Shown piece by piece: positions 41,043 to 49,356 of a stretch of 49,644 nt of DNA. This DNA is from CAYRFE01 sp964423645 [NCBI: uncultured bacterium]. Lineage in GTDB: Bacteria; Macinerneyibacteriota; Macinerneyibacteria; Macinerneyibacteriales. Below the pieces are notes generated by a model. That model was given only the letters and a program-made list of their open reading frames with translations, was not told the DNA's origin and did not search any database. Position numbers and translations under genes: made by a program. The stretch lies in NCBI GenBank assembly GCA_964423645.1, contig CAYRFE010000026.1, positions 1 through 49,644 on the forward strand, read 5' to 3'. Positions within the stretch are counted from its first letter, which is position 1; the number at the start of each line of letters is the position of its first letter.

Positions 41043-41893
41043 AAGCAGGGCTATCCGTCTGGGAAATGGTAAAAGAAGCGGTTATCGCTTTAGGCGGGAA
41101 GACTACAAGTAAGGACATCAAAGTATATATTAAAAAGAAATACGGCGATATTAACGAGGGGACTATTAATTGTCAAATACTCGCATGCTCTGTTAATAGC
41201 AAATCCCGCATTCATTGGCCTGAAAACAAAAAACCGCGTATTGCAAATGGGCATTATGATTTTTTATATACCCTTGGTAATGGTAAAGTTGCATTATATG
41301 ATCCTCAAATCCATGGCGTTTGGGAAATACGCAAAGATGGAAATGGGGTTTTGATGGTCTGTAAGGTAGAGGAAGGTTTAAAAGAATTTCCTGAAACTGA
41401 TGTTGTTATGTCTAGCTCCGCTTCCCTGAGAGAGTCCTTGGGGAATGATACATGTGAAATGATGTTTCCGCTTGAAAGTCATTTGCGTGATTTTATTGTC
41501 CAAAATTTATCATCTATAAAAATCCACAATAAATCACTTATGCTCTATGTCAATGAAAACGGGGTTGATGGGGTTGAGTATCGGACTGATGTAGGTATCA
41601 TTGATATATTAGCAATCGATGACGAGAATAATTTTGTCATATTTGAATTAAAATTAAGTCGTGGGAATGATCAAACGCTGGGTCAGTTGTTGCGATATAT
41701 GGGGTGGGTAGAAGAGAATATTGCCCATGACAAAAAGGTTCATGGTGTAATTGTAGCGAAGACTATTGATGAAAAACTGCGTTATGCGATGAAAAAAACA
41801 CAAGATGTTATTCTCTATGAATATGAGATTGATTTTAAGATAACTCCGATTAATGTGAATGGAAGGGCAACCATATCACCTGTTGTATCTTAA
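41039..41893 (+). CDS. NucS/DUF91-like nuclease with an N-terminal winged helix
   Basis: A 284-residue protein. The N-terminal domain (about 1-75: LSVWEMVKEAVIALGGKTTS, KDIKVYIKKKYGDINEGTIN) resembles a HARE-type winged helix. The C-terminal half has GIIDILAIDDENNFVIFELK and GQLLRYMGWVEEN, the D...ExK and QxxxY pattern of NucS-like PD-(D/E)XK nucleases. Its ATG overlaps the hsdR stop, so it is co-translated with HsdR. A modified-base or branched-DNA nuclease acting beside restriction is plausible; nothing in the sequence settles it. Confidence 0.75.
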   Translation: MKAGLSVWEMVKEAVIALGGKTTSKDIKVYIKKKYGDINEGTINCQILACSVNSKSRIHWPENKKPRIANGHYDFLYTLGNGKVALYDPQIHGVWEIRKDGNGVLMVCKVEEGLKEFPETDVVMSSSASLRESLGNDTCEMMFPLESHLRDFIVQNLSSIKIHNKSLMLYVNENGVDGVEYRTDVGIIDILAIDDENNFVIFELKLSRGNDQTLGQLLRYMGWVEENIAHDKKVHGVIVAKTIDEKLRYAMKKTQDVILYEYEIDFKITPINVNGRATISPVVS

Positions 41894-42109
41894 AAGAAAG
41901 TTATCGCTTGAATCCTTTGATATAAATGGGTATTTAGAGTATGCCATACTGTATCTTTGATAAATTAAGTTTGTTTTATTGGGAGAAATCTATCCCAGGA
42001 AAATGAACGATAAATAATCAATGTATACTCCAAGCCACACAAAATACACCTTGCAAACGATAGTATTTCTGGTATTCTGGCAATATGAGCGCAACGAATA
42101 CTATAGAGG

Positions 42110-42151
42110 TGCGGAGATTAGCTGTGTTATTCTCCGCACAATATGCGGAGA
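42110..42151 (+). promoter_or_regulatory. Operator of the second fic gene, copy 1
   Basis: TGCGGAGA (42110-42117) and TCTCCGCA (42131-42138), 13 bases apart, plus a third half-site TGCGGAGA (42144-42151) that contains the GGAG ribosome site. The same arrangement recurs right after the gene (43260-43298). Confidence 0.65.
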
Positions 42152-42157
42152 ATAAGT

Positions 42158-43255
42158 ATGTATATCTATCAACACCCTAATTGGCCACAGTTTACATGGG
42201 ATAATGATAAGCTTGTATCGTCCTTGGGGCGGGTTCGTCAATTACAAGGTAAATTGATCGGAAAAATGGAATCCTTGGGTTTTGATCTGCGCAATGAGGC
42301 GATTTTGGAAACAATGACGTTAGATATTATAAAATCCACAGAAATAGAAGGCGAACTCTTGAATCCCGATCAGGTGCGCTCGTCTGTAGCAAAACGATTA
42401 GGCATCGATATAGGCGGACTCATTGCTTCGGATCGTCATGTAGAGGGCATGGTTGATCTCATGATGGATGCAACGCAGAACTGTATATTTGAATTAACGC
42501 AAGAGCGGTTGTTTGATTGGCATGCCGCCTTATTTCCGACAGGGCGCAACACAATGTATAAAATCACGGTAGGGGACTGGCGTAAAGACCTCACCGGTGC
42601 CATGCAAGTTGTCTCCGGTCCGATCGGCAAAGAGAAGGTTCATTTCCAAGCACCTGATGCTGCAGTACTGCAACGAGAAATGGACGAGTTTATTAAATGG
42701 TTTAATACAAATACTACCGTAGAGCCTGTTATAAAGGCGGGCATCACGCATTTGTGGTTTGTTACCTTGCATCCGTTTGACGATGGCAATGGGCGTATAG
42801 CTCGGGCATTAACTGATATGCTTCTCGCTCGTGCTGATGGTAGCCCTCAACGATTTTATAGTATGTCGGCTCAAATCAGGCTAGAACGGAAATCGTATTA
42901 TTCTATTCTTGAGAAAACGCAACGCGGGAATCTGAATATCACACAATGGCTTGAGTGGTTTATGAATTGCCTGGTAACCGCTTTGCAAACATCGGATGTG
43001 ATTCTTGCGCGAGTGCTAAAAAAAGCTGCATTCTGGCAAACGTATGGTGTGTCGGTTAGTAATCCGCGCCAGCAGACCATGCTTAATTTATTGCTGGATG
43101 GCCACGAATTAGCAGTAACTTCATCCAAATGGGCAAAAGTCACCAAATGCTCACAAGACACTGCGTCGCGTGATATCCAGGATTTGCTTACCAAAAATAT
43201 TCTCCGTAAAACGGCATCCGGCGGTCGCAGCACCAAATACGAACTGTGTGATTAA
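42158..43255 (+). CDS. fic2: Fic family AMP-transferase, DUF4172 type
   Basis: A 365-residue protein. The N-terminal DUF4172 domain (MYIYQHPNWPQFTWDND) is followed by the inhibitory helix STEIEGELLNP and the Fic motif HPFDDGNGRIAR (from His205). The winged-helix end reads WAKVTKCSQDTASRDIQDLL. Class II self-inhibited Fic. The ATG at 42158 is spaced 7 bases from GGAG; the in-frame ATG at 42143 lies in the operator. The winged helix and the twin operators suggest that Fic, or a partner, regulates its own gene and the membrane protein behind it. This pair ends the restriction island. Confidence 0.9.
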   Translation: MYIYQHPNWPQFTWDNDKLVSSLGRVRQLQGKLIGKMESLGFDLRNEAILETMTLDIIKSTEIEGELLNPDQVRSSVAKRLGIDIGGLIASDRHVEGMVDLMMDATQNCIFELTQERLFDWHAALFPTGRNTMYKITVGDWRKDLTGAMQVVSGPIGKEKVHFQAPDAAVLQREMDEFIKWFNTNTTVEPVIKAGITHLWFVTLHPFDDGNGRIARALTDMLLARADGSPQRFYSMSAQIRLERKSYYSILEKTQRGNLNITQWLEWFMNCLVTALQTSDVILARVLKKAAFWQTYGVSVSNPRQQTMLNLLLDGHELAVTSSKWAKVTKCSQDTASRDIQDLLTKNILRKTASGGRSTKYELCD

Positions 43256-43259
43256 GAAT

Positions 43260-43298
43260 TGCGGAGAATAACCGGTATAATCTCCGCACGATATGCGG
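43260..43298 (+). promoter_or_regulatory. Operator copy 2, between fic and the membrane protein
   Basis: TGCGGAGA (43260-43267) and TCTCCGCA (43281-43288), again 13 bases apart, with a partial third site TGCGG (43294-43298). The near-identical spacing to 42110-42151 points to one regulator for both genes. Confidence 0.65.
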
Positions 43299-43320
43299 TG
43301 GTTTCAAAGAAAGGAATAAA

Positions 43321-43536
43321 ATGAAATATATTAATAAAGACGATATTTTTTCAAAAATTGACGAAGCGTCTTTGAAAAAGACAAAAAACCCCGTAAGTTC
43401 ATATATCATATTGCCGTTATGCGTGGGTTTGTTGCTGAGAATCATATTTCATGCAGAGATATTTGCTCTCATTGGCGGTGGGCTGACAATAATATTTGGT
43501 TTAGTGTATATTGTTTTTTATAAATCTAAAAAATAA
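43321..43536 (+). CDS. Small two-helix membrane protein linked to fic
   Basis: A 71-residue product with a charged N-terminus (MKYINKDDIFSKIDEASLKK) and two transmembrane helices (about 27-45 and 48-66). AAGGAATAAA precedes the ATG. It shares its operator with the fic gene upstream and so is presumably expressed with it. It has no recognised family; a membrane target or effector partner of Fic is a guess. Confidence 0.6.
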   Translation: MKYINKDDIFSKIDEASLKKTKNPVSSYIILPLCVGLLLRIIFHAEIFALIGGGLTIIFGLVYIVFYKSKK

Positions 43537-43613
43537 AAATAACCATTTTTTTTGAAGTGGGTGCGCGCTGATGCTTGCTATATGCAAATATTATGCACGG
43601 CAATCAGCATACA

Positions 43614-43641
43614 ACTCAACATAACCTATGTTATGGGACGC
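43614..43641 (-). other. dif-like Xer recombination site 11 (reversed)
   Basis: ACTCAACATAA, CCTATG, TTATGGGACGC: the cleanest reversed copy, 11+6+11 bases, with the same spacer as the site at 4512. It closes the 22-kb segment that begins at 20957. Confidence 0.75.
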
Positions 43642-43956
43642 TAAGTTATTATATATTTATAAGATGCAAAACGCACTATAACGCATATATGCCAACATGT
43701 CAATGCCGAATTTCGATTACGATCGACCTTTAACAATCCCGGAGAGCCTTTTTTTGATTATTCCTTGCCGGGACGATCATCGCCGGCAAGAGCTGTGAAA
43801 ACTCAGCAAACAACCATTTCTAAGATTGATCCCAACGATACGCGGAATCCCGGAACGAGGCAATCCCATCGTCATCGGTTAAAGTGAGAAAAAATAATAC
43901 TATCTATTTGGATCAGTAGGGAGTAGGGCGATGCCCTACCCTGCCCTTTTCGTTTC
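43642..43956. other. Flank of dif-like site 11 shared with site 3
   Basis: From the site to about 43708 the sequence parallels 4540-4606, with ACGCATATATGCC and TGTCAATGCCG at the same distance (37-38 bases) from both sites. The rest (43710-43956) holds no gene; CCGGGA/CCCGG-type words at 43735-43790 may fold. Confidence 0.5.
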
Positions 43957-44481
43957 TTAATATTCTTTATTTTCCGTTTTCTGTGATGCTCCCGACAAGA
44001 CACATTTTATTTCATCAAATAAACCATAATAAGAATTTTTTTGAATTTCTTGCTCTTGAAGGATTTGTTGTATTTTTTCCAATTTCATGTAGTAAATCAT
44101 TCCTGATTTCCAAGATAACCATACATCTTTACTGATTCTATTTTTTTTATACCATAAGTACTCTTCAGCACACATATTAAAATAATCAATTATTAAATAC
44201 TTATCCTGTTCAGTGAGAACATAACTCTCTTTATTTGAATCGATATTATTTAATAAGTTATTAAATTTTTCGTCATATTTTTTATTAAATTCAGTAAAGA
44301 GTTCCTTAAATAATCGATCGCTTTCCATGGAATACTTGATATATCCAAAAAAATATGAAATTCCTGAGATAATTATTAAAGATAATATTTCAATATTTTT
44401 GCCAAATATAAAATAACAAAACATTCCAATTCCTATTACAATAAAAAGAATTATAGACATCATGAATTTATTATATTGCAT
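43957..44481 (-). CDS. Two-helix membrane protein, possibly DUF4760-like
   Basis: A 174-residue product: two transmembrane helices (about 6-28 and 30-50), then a soluble helical part with DYFNMCAEEYLWYKKNRISK and WLSWKSGMIYYM, a pattern found in DUF4760-type proteins. GGAG lies 6 bases before ATG 44481, which is therefore preferred over 44514. It begins 14 bases after the Sel1 gene and belongs to the same operon. The function is unknown. Confidence 0.6.
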   Translation of the reverse strand: MQYNKFMMSIILFIVIGIGMFCYFIFGKNIEILSLIIISGISYFFGYIKYSMESDRLFKELFTEFNKKYDEKFNNLLNNIDSNKESYVLTEQDKYLIIDYFNMCAEEYLWYKKNRISKDVWLSWKSGMIYYMKLEKIQQILQEQEIQKNSYYGLFDEIKCVLSGASQKTENKEY

Positions 44482-44495
44482 TGTTTTCTCCAAAT

Positions 44496-45773
44496 CTAGT
44501 GTTTTGAAGCCCATTCCCGTGCTAACCTCTGTGCTTCAGCGATCTGATCCGGTGTCATTGTTGCTTCAAGGGCATCTAATGCATCTTTAGAATCATGTCC
44601 ATTAGCAACCGCAAGACTTATCCATTTATAGGCAATAATCTTATTCTTCTGTACTCCTTTTCCATCTCGGTACATCCTCCCTAAATTCCACAAACCATAC
44701 ATATCATTACCGTTTGTCGCATTTTTAAAATATTCCAAAGCTTTTACATAATCTCGTGACACACCGGTGCCCTCTTCATAACAAACACCTAAATTATTAT
44801 GCGCTCTTGCATTTCCATTGTCAGCTGCTTTTTTCCACCACTTCACAGCTTCCTGCATGTTCTTTGGGACACCTTCCCCATCCGCATAACACACAGCAAG
44901 ATTAACTTGTGCCCCTGTAAAACCCTGCTCAGCAGCCTTTGTATACCACTTCACTGCTTCCTGCATGTTCTTTGGGACACCTTCCCCGTTTGCATAACAC
45001 AACCCAAGGCTAGCTTGCGCCATTGCGTTTCCTTGTTCGGCTGCTTTTGTATACCATTTCAAGGCTTCCTGTATGTTCTTAGGGACGCCTTCCCCGTACT
45101 TATAAAACCCCCCAAGGCTAGCTTGCGCCATTGCGTTTCCCTGCTCGGCTGCTTTTGTATACCATTTCAAGGCTTCCTGCATGTTCTTAGGGACGCCTTC
45201 CCCTTTTGTATAACACCACCCAAGGCTAGCTTGCGCCCATGCATCTCCCTGTTCAGCAGCCTTTGTATACCACTTTACAGCTTCTTGCATGTTCTTAGGG
45301 ACACCTTCCCCGTTTGCATAACGCAACCCAAGCTCAACTTGCGCTTCTGCATGCCCCTGCTCAGCCGCTTTTTTCCACCACTTCAAGGCTTCCTGCATGT
45401 TCTTTGGAACACCTTCCCCATTCGCATAACAGAAGCCAAGCATGTATTGCGCACTTGCATCTCCTTGCTCGGTTGCTTTTTTCCACCACTTCACGGTTTC
45501 CTGCAAGTTCTTGAGAACGCCCTCACCTTTATAATAACACGCCCCAAGGTTAAATTGCGCATCTACATTCCCCTGGTCAGCCGCTTTTCTATACCACTTC
45601 ACTGCTTCCTGCATGTTCTTTGAGACACCTTCCCCGTTCTCATAAACCATCGCAAGATCAAATTGCGCCTGAGCATCCCCATTTTCCGCTTTTTTAAGTA
45701 ATTCTTCAAAGGTTTCCGCACAACACAAAACAGGTACTAAAAACACCCATAATACGATAAATACTTTATACAT
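44496..45773 (-). CDS. Secreted Sel1-repeat protein
   Basis: A 425-residue protein with a signal peptide (MYKVFIVLWVFLVPVLCCA) and about ten Sel1 repeats of 36 residues with the core A..QFNLG..Y..GEGV.KN.QEAVKWY.KAA.QG. The repeats at the DNA level are very similar to each other, so the array can grow or shrink by recombination. Sel1 solenoids hold protein-protein contacts in secretion and signalling. GGGAGGG precedes the ATG. It is a typical member of the surface/periplasmic set on this replicon, next to WD40 and a Sel1-zinc membrane protein. Confidence 0.9.
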   Translation of the reverse strand: MYKVFIVLWVFLVPVLCCAETFEELLKKAENGDAQAQFDLAMVYENGEGVSKNMQEAVKWYRKAADQGNVDAQFNLGACYYKGEGVLKNLQETVKWWKKATEQGDASAQYMLGFCYANGEGVPKNMQEALKWWKKAAEQGHAEAQVELGLRYANGEGVPKNMQEAVKWYTKAAEQGDAWAQASLGWCYTKGEGVPKNMQEALKWYTKAAEQGNAMAQASLGGFYKYGEGVPKNIQEALKWYTKAAEQGNAMAQASLGLCYANGEGVPKNMQEAVKWYTKAAEQGFTGAQVNLAVCYADGEGVPKNMQEAVKWWKKAADNGNARAHNNLGVCYEEGTGVSRDYVKALEYFKNATNGNDMYGLWNLGRMYRDGKGVQKNKIIAYKWISLAVANGHDSKDALDALEATMTPDQIAEAQRLAREWASKH

Positions 45774-45805
45774 AATCCCTCCCCGATTTTTTTATTCATA
45801 AATGT

Positions 45806-45833
45806 ATGGTATCTAAATTAAAAACAATGTCAA
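45806..45833 (-). promoter_or_regulatory. Promoter of the Sel1 operon
   Basis: TTGACA (45833-45828), 16 bases, TACCAT (45811-45806), reading leftward, about 35 bases before the ATG at 45773. Confidence 0.5.
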
Positions 45834-45843
45834 GAGACAAAAC

Positions 45844-45877
45844 TCACGCTCTATACGCCTTTAAAACGGGCTTCAAA
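45844..45877 (+). repeat. Intergenic repeat B, copy 3
   Basis: TCACGCTCTATACGCC followed by TTTAAAACGGGCTTCAAA, here upstream of the Sel1 promoter and downstream of the WD40 gene, with no dif-like site close by. Confidence 0.55.
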
Positions 45878-46009
45878 TTTGAAAACGGTGTATATACCCT
45901 TTTGAAGATTATTAACGCATTTACTATTCCGTTTTTTGTCGTGTTCCAATTTCACTTACCTAATACAACGTATCTTTATTTTTATGATACAGAATCAAAG
46001 CACTATTTA

Positions 46010-47035
46010 TTATTTTAAAAAGGGCGCCCATATCTTTATGGTATCATCATTGCTTCCCGATGCAACATGTAATCCATCCGGCGAAAAAGCAATACCCCAA
46101 ACATCACTTTTATGACCTGTCAACGTGAGAACAGATTGAAAACATGAAATATCCCATATTTTTAACGTTCTATCAACACTTCCAGTCGCAAAATATCTCC
46201 CATTAGGTGAAAAAGCAACGCTTGTTACCTTCTTATTATGTTCCCAAAAACTCCTTCTGAATTCTCCCGAAACTGAATCCAATAGTATTAAAGACTGGTG
46301 CGAAGCTGTTGCAATATAACGCCCATCAGGAGAGTAGCGGATAGCATATACATTACTTTTAGGGGTCATAATAGACCCCATAATAGTATACACACACTCA
46401 CCGTTCTCAACATTCCATAATTTTACAGAGAATCCTAAGCTCTCGGATGAACTATATCCTGCCGCAATAAATCGCCCGTCAGGTGAGAAAGCAACGCTAT
46501 AAACTGAATGCTTGATAGTAGTGTTATAGTATAGATTATTATCCCCTAAGGTATGTATACATTTGCCCCCTATTTCCCATATCTTAACAGTACCATCGGT
46601 CCCACCTGAAACAACAAATCGCCCGTCAGGCGAAAAAGCAACTCCATAGACACTACCGTCATGCCCTATAAAATCTCGGATACAATAACCCTTCTCTACA
46701 TCCCACAATTTTACTGTGCAATCATCACCGCCAGAAACTAAAGTCTTTCCATCCGGTGAAAATGCAACTCCATATACATATCCTTCATGTCCCTTTAAAG
46801 TTTGAATACAATCCCCTGTTTTTGCATTCCATATTTTAATTGTTTTATCCCAACTTCCTGATGCAATAAATTTTCCATCGTAAGAATAATCAACACTCCA
46901 AACTCGATTTTTATGCCCCTTAAGTGTAAGAATTGAATCATCTTGAACTTTATTATGATTTTTAACCAATGCAATAATTAAACCTAAAGACAGAGTAATA
47001 ATTAATAGAATTATTGACAAAACTATTTTTTTCAT
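46010..47035 (-). CDS. Membrane-anchored seven-bladed WD40 protein
   Basis: A 341-residue product: an N-terminal membrane anchor or signal (MKKIVLSIILLIITLSLGLI), then seven WD40 repeats (about 35-340), each with GH...V..V.FSPDG....SGS.D.T.KIW. Seven blades close one propeller. It probably presents a binding surface outside the inner membrane. It lies 26 bases downstream of the 660-residue membrane protein gene and is likely co-transcribed with it. Two other WD40 proteins occur at 6022-8689. Confidence 0.85.
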   Translation of the reverse strand: MKKIVLSIILLIITLSLGLIIALVKNHNKVQDDSILTLKGHKNRVWSVDYSYDGKFIASGSWDKTIKIWNAKTGDCIQTLKGHEGYVYGVAFSPDGKTLVSGGDDCTVKLWDVEKGYCIRDFIGHDGSVYGVAFSPDGRFVVSGGTDGTVKIWEIGGKCIHTLGDNNLYYNTTIKHSVYSVAFSPDGRFIAAGYSSSESLGFSVKLWNVENGECVYTIMGSIMTPKSNVYAIRYSPDGRYIATASHQSLILLDSVSGEFRRSFWEHNKKVTSVAFSPNGRYFATGSVDRTLKIWDISCFQSVLTLTGHKSDVWGIAFSPDGLHVASGSNDDTIKIWAPFLK

Positions 47036-47061
47036 TTTTTACCTCTTAACATAACTTGATT

Positions 47062-49044
47062 TCACTTTCTAAAATTAGGACAATTTTCATTTTGACAGCG
47101 GATTGCAACCCCAAGAATTGCATAGTGCCCGTAAGAACCATCATCGCGAATAACATCAGAGCCTTGCGGAACAACAATGGGAGTATTACATACCTTACAC
47201 AAATGGAATCCATCACATGTTTGGCAAAACCAAGGGTGTTTATTGTTTTCAAATTCTGAGATAGCTTTTCTAATTATTTCAGGTGTAAAAGGACCTCGAA
47301 TTACCAAAAATATTTCCCCCAATTCCTTTAAAAATATTGATTTGTAGTAGTTTTCATTTCTTTTCTTTAAAGACAAATACAAAGAATATTTATGGCCATG
47401 TTTAAGCATGTGCCCCTTCGTTTCATTTAACGATCTACCACAAAGCAAGCAGTTCTCAGACGGAACAATTTTAGGAACTTTTTTAAAAATTAAATCATTC
47501 TCAGAATCGTCACACGATTCCATTGATGAAAAATCAGCAGAATCTATACTTAAAATATCTTTTCCCCATACGTGTCTCCGTACTGTCTCTTTTGTCCAAC
47601 ACGATGTTGGATCTGTGGATTTTATCTCACTATCCATCCCATTATTATGCATAGAAGCAAAATGTAACTGCGCATTTTTATGCCCTCTCTTAGCTGCCAA
47701 CCTCATCCATAAATAGGAATTCTTAAAAAGAATCTCTTTCCCATTGCTCAGCGAGTATAAATATGCAGGATTTCTGTCCGGAAAATCGTAATAACACGGT
47801 TCTTTTATCTGTGACTCCACTATATCTTCTATATCCTTGATATTGGAGTATAGCGCTCCAAGCATATATTGAGCATGAGCATTCCCTTTTTCTGCCGCTT
47901 TTTCCCAATATATATGAGCCTTAGATTTATTAATTCCTACTCCCTTTCCAAAATAAAACATGTCGCCTAGATAATACAATGAATCCGAATCGTCCATTAA
48001 GGACGCAGTTAAAAAATATTTACACGCTATTTCATAATTTTGGACGAAATTTTTCAAACCAAAGTAATAATGTTTCCCAATATCTCCCATCACTATACTT
48101 AAATCTTTACTCTTATCGTCTAAGATATTTGATAAATCCGAACCCTTCATATATGCCAATAAAATATATATAAGCGATGTTACGAAAATTATAAATGAAA
48201 TAAAAAATAAGACATATTTCCCCCATTCCTCCGTTAATGATTCGGAACTGTTAAAAGCAATCAAAGGTATGACAACAAAGAATAAAAAAAAATACATTTT
48301 TGATGAATTCAATAATGATTCAAAATCATCGAAAACGTATAAATAGCCCGAAGATTCCTTTTTAATTAAATATCGAAATTCAATTTTTAGTAAAATTATT
48401 ACATCCATTACAAATATCAAAAACAACATAAAACTACCAACAGTTGCTGCTATAAGAAAGAATAGGCACTGAATACTATTTATAAATGACATCACAATCA
48501 TAGTTTTTATGTCGATTATGATATTATTCGATGAATAAAAAACGTTTTTATTTTTGGTACAAAATATAATAATTAATAAGTGAGCTATATGAGACACTAT
48601 CAATGAACCAATAATCACATTAGAAAACAAACGCCCTATATTTGTGTCTAGGTTATATGAAAATAATTTTGTAATAATGTATCCGAAAAAGATCGTTAGC
48701 AAGGGAGAAAATAATAATATCAAAAATTTGATAATATTAAGATTAATTAAGCCCCGATAATAACGTAGCATGAAAGACAAAAGTAAAACTGAAAAGGATA
48801 TTATAAGTATTGGTTGAAATAATCTGACAAATAATCTTAACAATGATTGTGACACTTCATAACCCACATCATATTTATTATTAACTGCCACCAAAAACAC
48901 ATATAGCATTAAGAAAGATATTATGATTGAAAAAAGGTAAATTGATTGTTTTTTTGTAAATATCAATTCGGGGTGTCTGATAAGATCAACGCTATTTTTT
49001 ATGATTTTACCGACATCAACAACTTTATTATTCAAATACAACAT
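47062..49044 (-). CDS. Polytopic membrane protein with Sel1 repeats and C-terminal zinc-ribbon motifs
   Basis: A 660-residue protein. The first 320 residues hold seven or eight transmembrane helices (e.g. SIYLFSIIISFLMLYVFLVA). Next come three Sel1 repeats (about 350-470: YYLGDMFYFGKGVGINKSKA, HIYWEKAAEKGNAHAQYMLG), and the C-terminal 130 residues carry several cysteine pairs: CLLCGRS, CQTCDGFHLCKVC, CQNENCPN. I know no family with this combination. The zinc-ribbon end could bind protein or nucleic acid on the cytosolic side. It begins a WD40-containing operon, with promoter at 49097-49124 and an AGGGGGG ribosome site. Confidence 0.7.
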   Translation of the reverse strand: MLYLNNKVVDVGKIIKNSVDLIRHPELIFTKKQSIYLFSIIISFLMLYVFLVAVNNKYDVGYEVSQSLLRLFVRLFQPILIISFSVLLLSFMLRYYRGLINLNIIKFLILLFSPLLTIFFGYIITKLFSYNLDTNIGRLFSNVIIGSLIVSHIAHLLIIIFCTKNKNVFYSSNNIIIDIKTMIVMSFINSIQCLFFLIAATVGSFMLFLIFVMDVIILLKIEFRYLIKKESSGYLYVFDDFESLLNSSKMYFFLFFVVIPLIAFNSSESLTEEWGKYVLFFISFIIFVTSLIYILLAYMKGSDLSNILDDKSKDLSIVMGDIGKHYYFGLKNFVQNYEIACKYFLTASLMDDSDSLYYLGDMFYFGKGVGINKSKAHIYWEKAAEKGNAHAQYMLGALYSNIKDIEDIVESQIKEPCYYDFPDRNPAYLYSLSNGKEILFKNSYLWMRLAAKRGHKNAQLHFASMHNNGMDSEIKSTDPTSCWTKETVRRHVWGKDILSIDSADFSSMESCDDSENDLIFKKVPKIVPSENCLLCGRSLNETKGHMLKHGHKYSLYLSLKKRNENYYKSIFLKELGEIFLVIRGPFTPEIIRKAISEFENNKHPWFCQTCDGFHLCKVCNTPIVVPQGSDVIRDDGSYGHYAILGVAIRCQNENCPNFRK

Positions 49045-49096
49045 AAATCATTCACCCCCCTTAATTTGAAAACTCCGAAATTGACACTCAAAACTC

Positions 49097-49124
49097 ATAC
49101 TACATCAGAAATAAATAATGTCAA
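49097..49124 (-). promoter_or_regulatory. Promoter of the Sel1-zinc membrane protein operon
   Basis: TTGACA (49124-49119), 16 bases, TAGTAT (49102-49097), reading leftward. Confidence 0.55.
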
Positions 49125-49328
49125 TATAATAGCTTTGAGGAAAATTAATTAGTATGCGCCACAGAATTCGGAGAAACTAGCATTTTAAGCCAATGGATGT
49201 TTCAGAGTGACCGAAATGTCCAAATACGAAAATATTAATTTTGTCTCTCGACACATAGTAATATTTGATAAATATTCACCTTCAAAGTGAGGTTTTCAAG
49301 AAATAGTTGACACATCAATAGGTTTATT

Positions 49329-49356
49329 ACGTCCCATAAGACCGTTTATGTTGAGC
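49329..49356 (+). other. dif-like Xer recombination site 12 (forward)
   Basis: Left arm ACGTCCCATAA, spacer GACCGT, right arm TTATGTTGAGC. It has the same spacer as the site at 1136. It closes the Sel1/WD40 module that begins at 43614. Confidence 0.75.

Noticed and set aside
44799-45623. 274-codon plus-strand frame opposite the Sel1 gene
   Set aside because: It is the antisense shadow of the Sel1 repeats.
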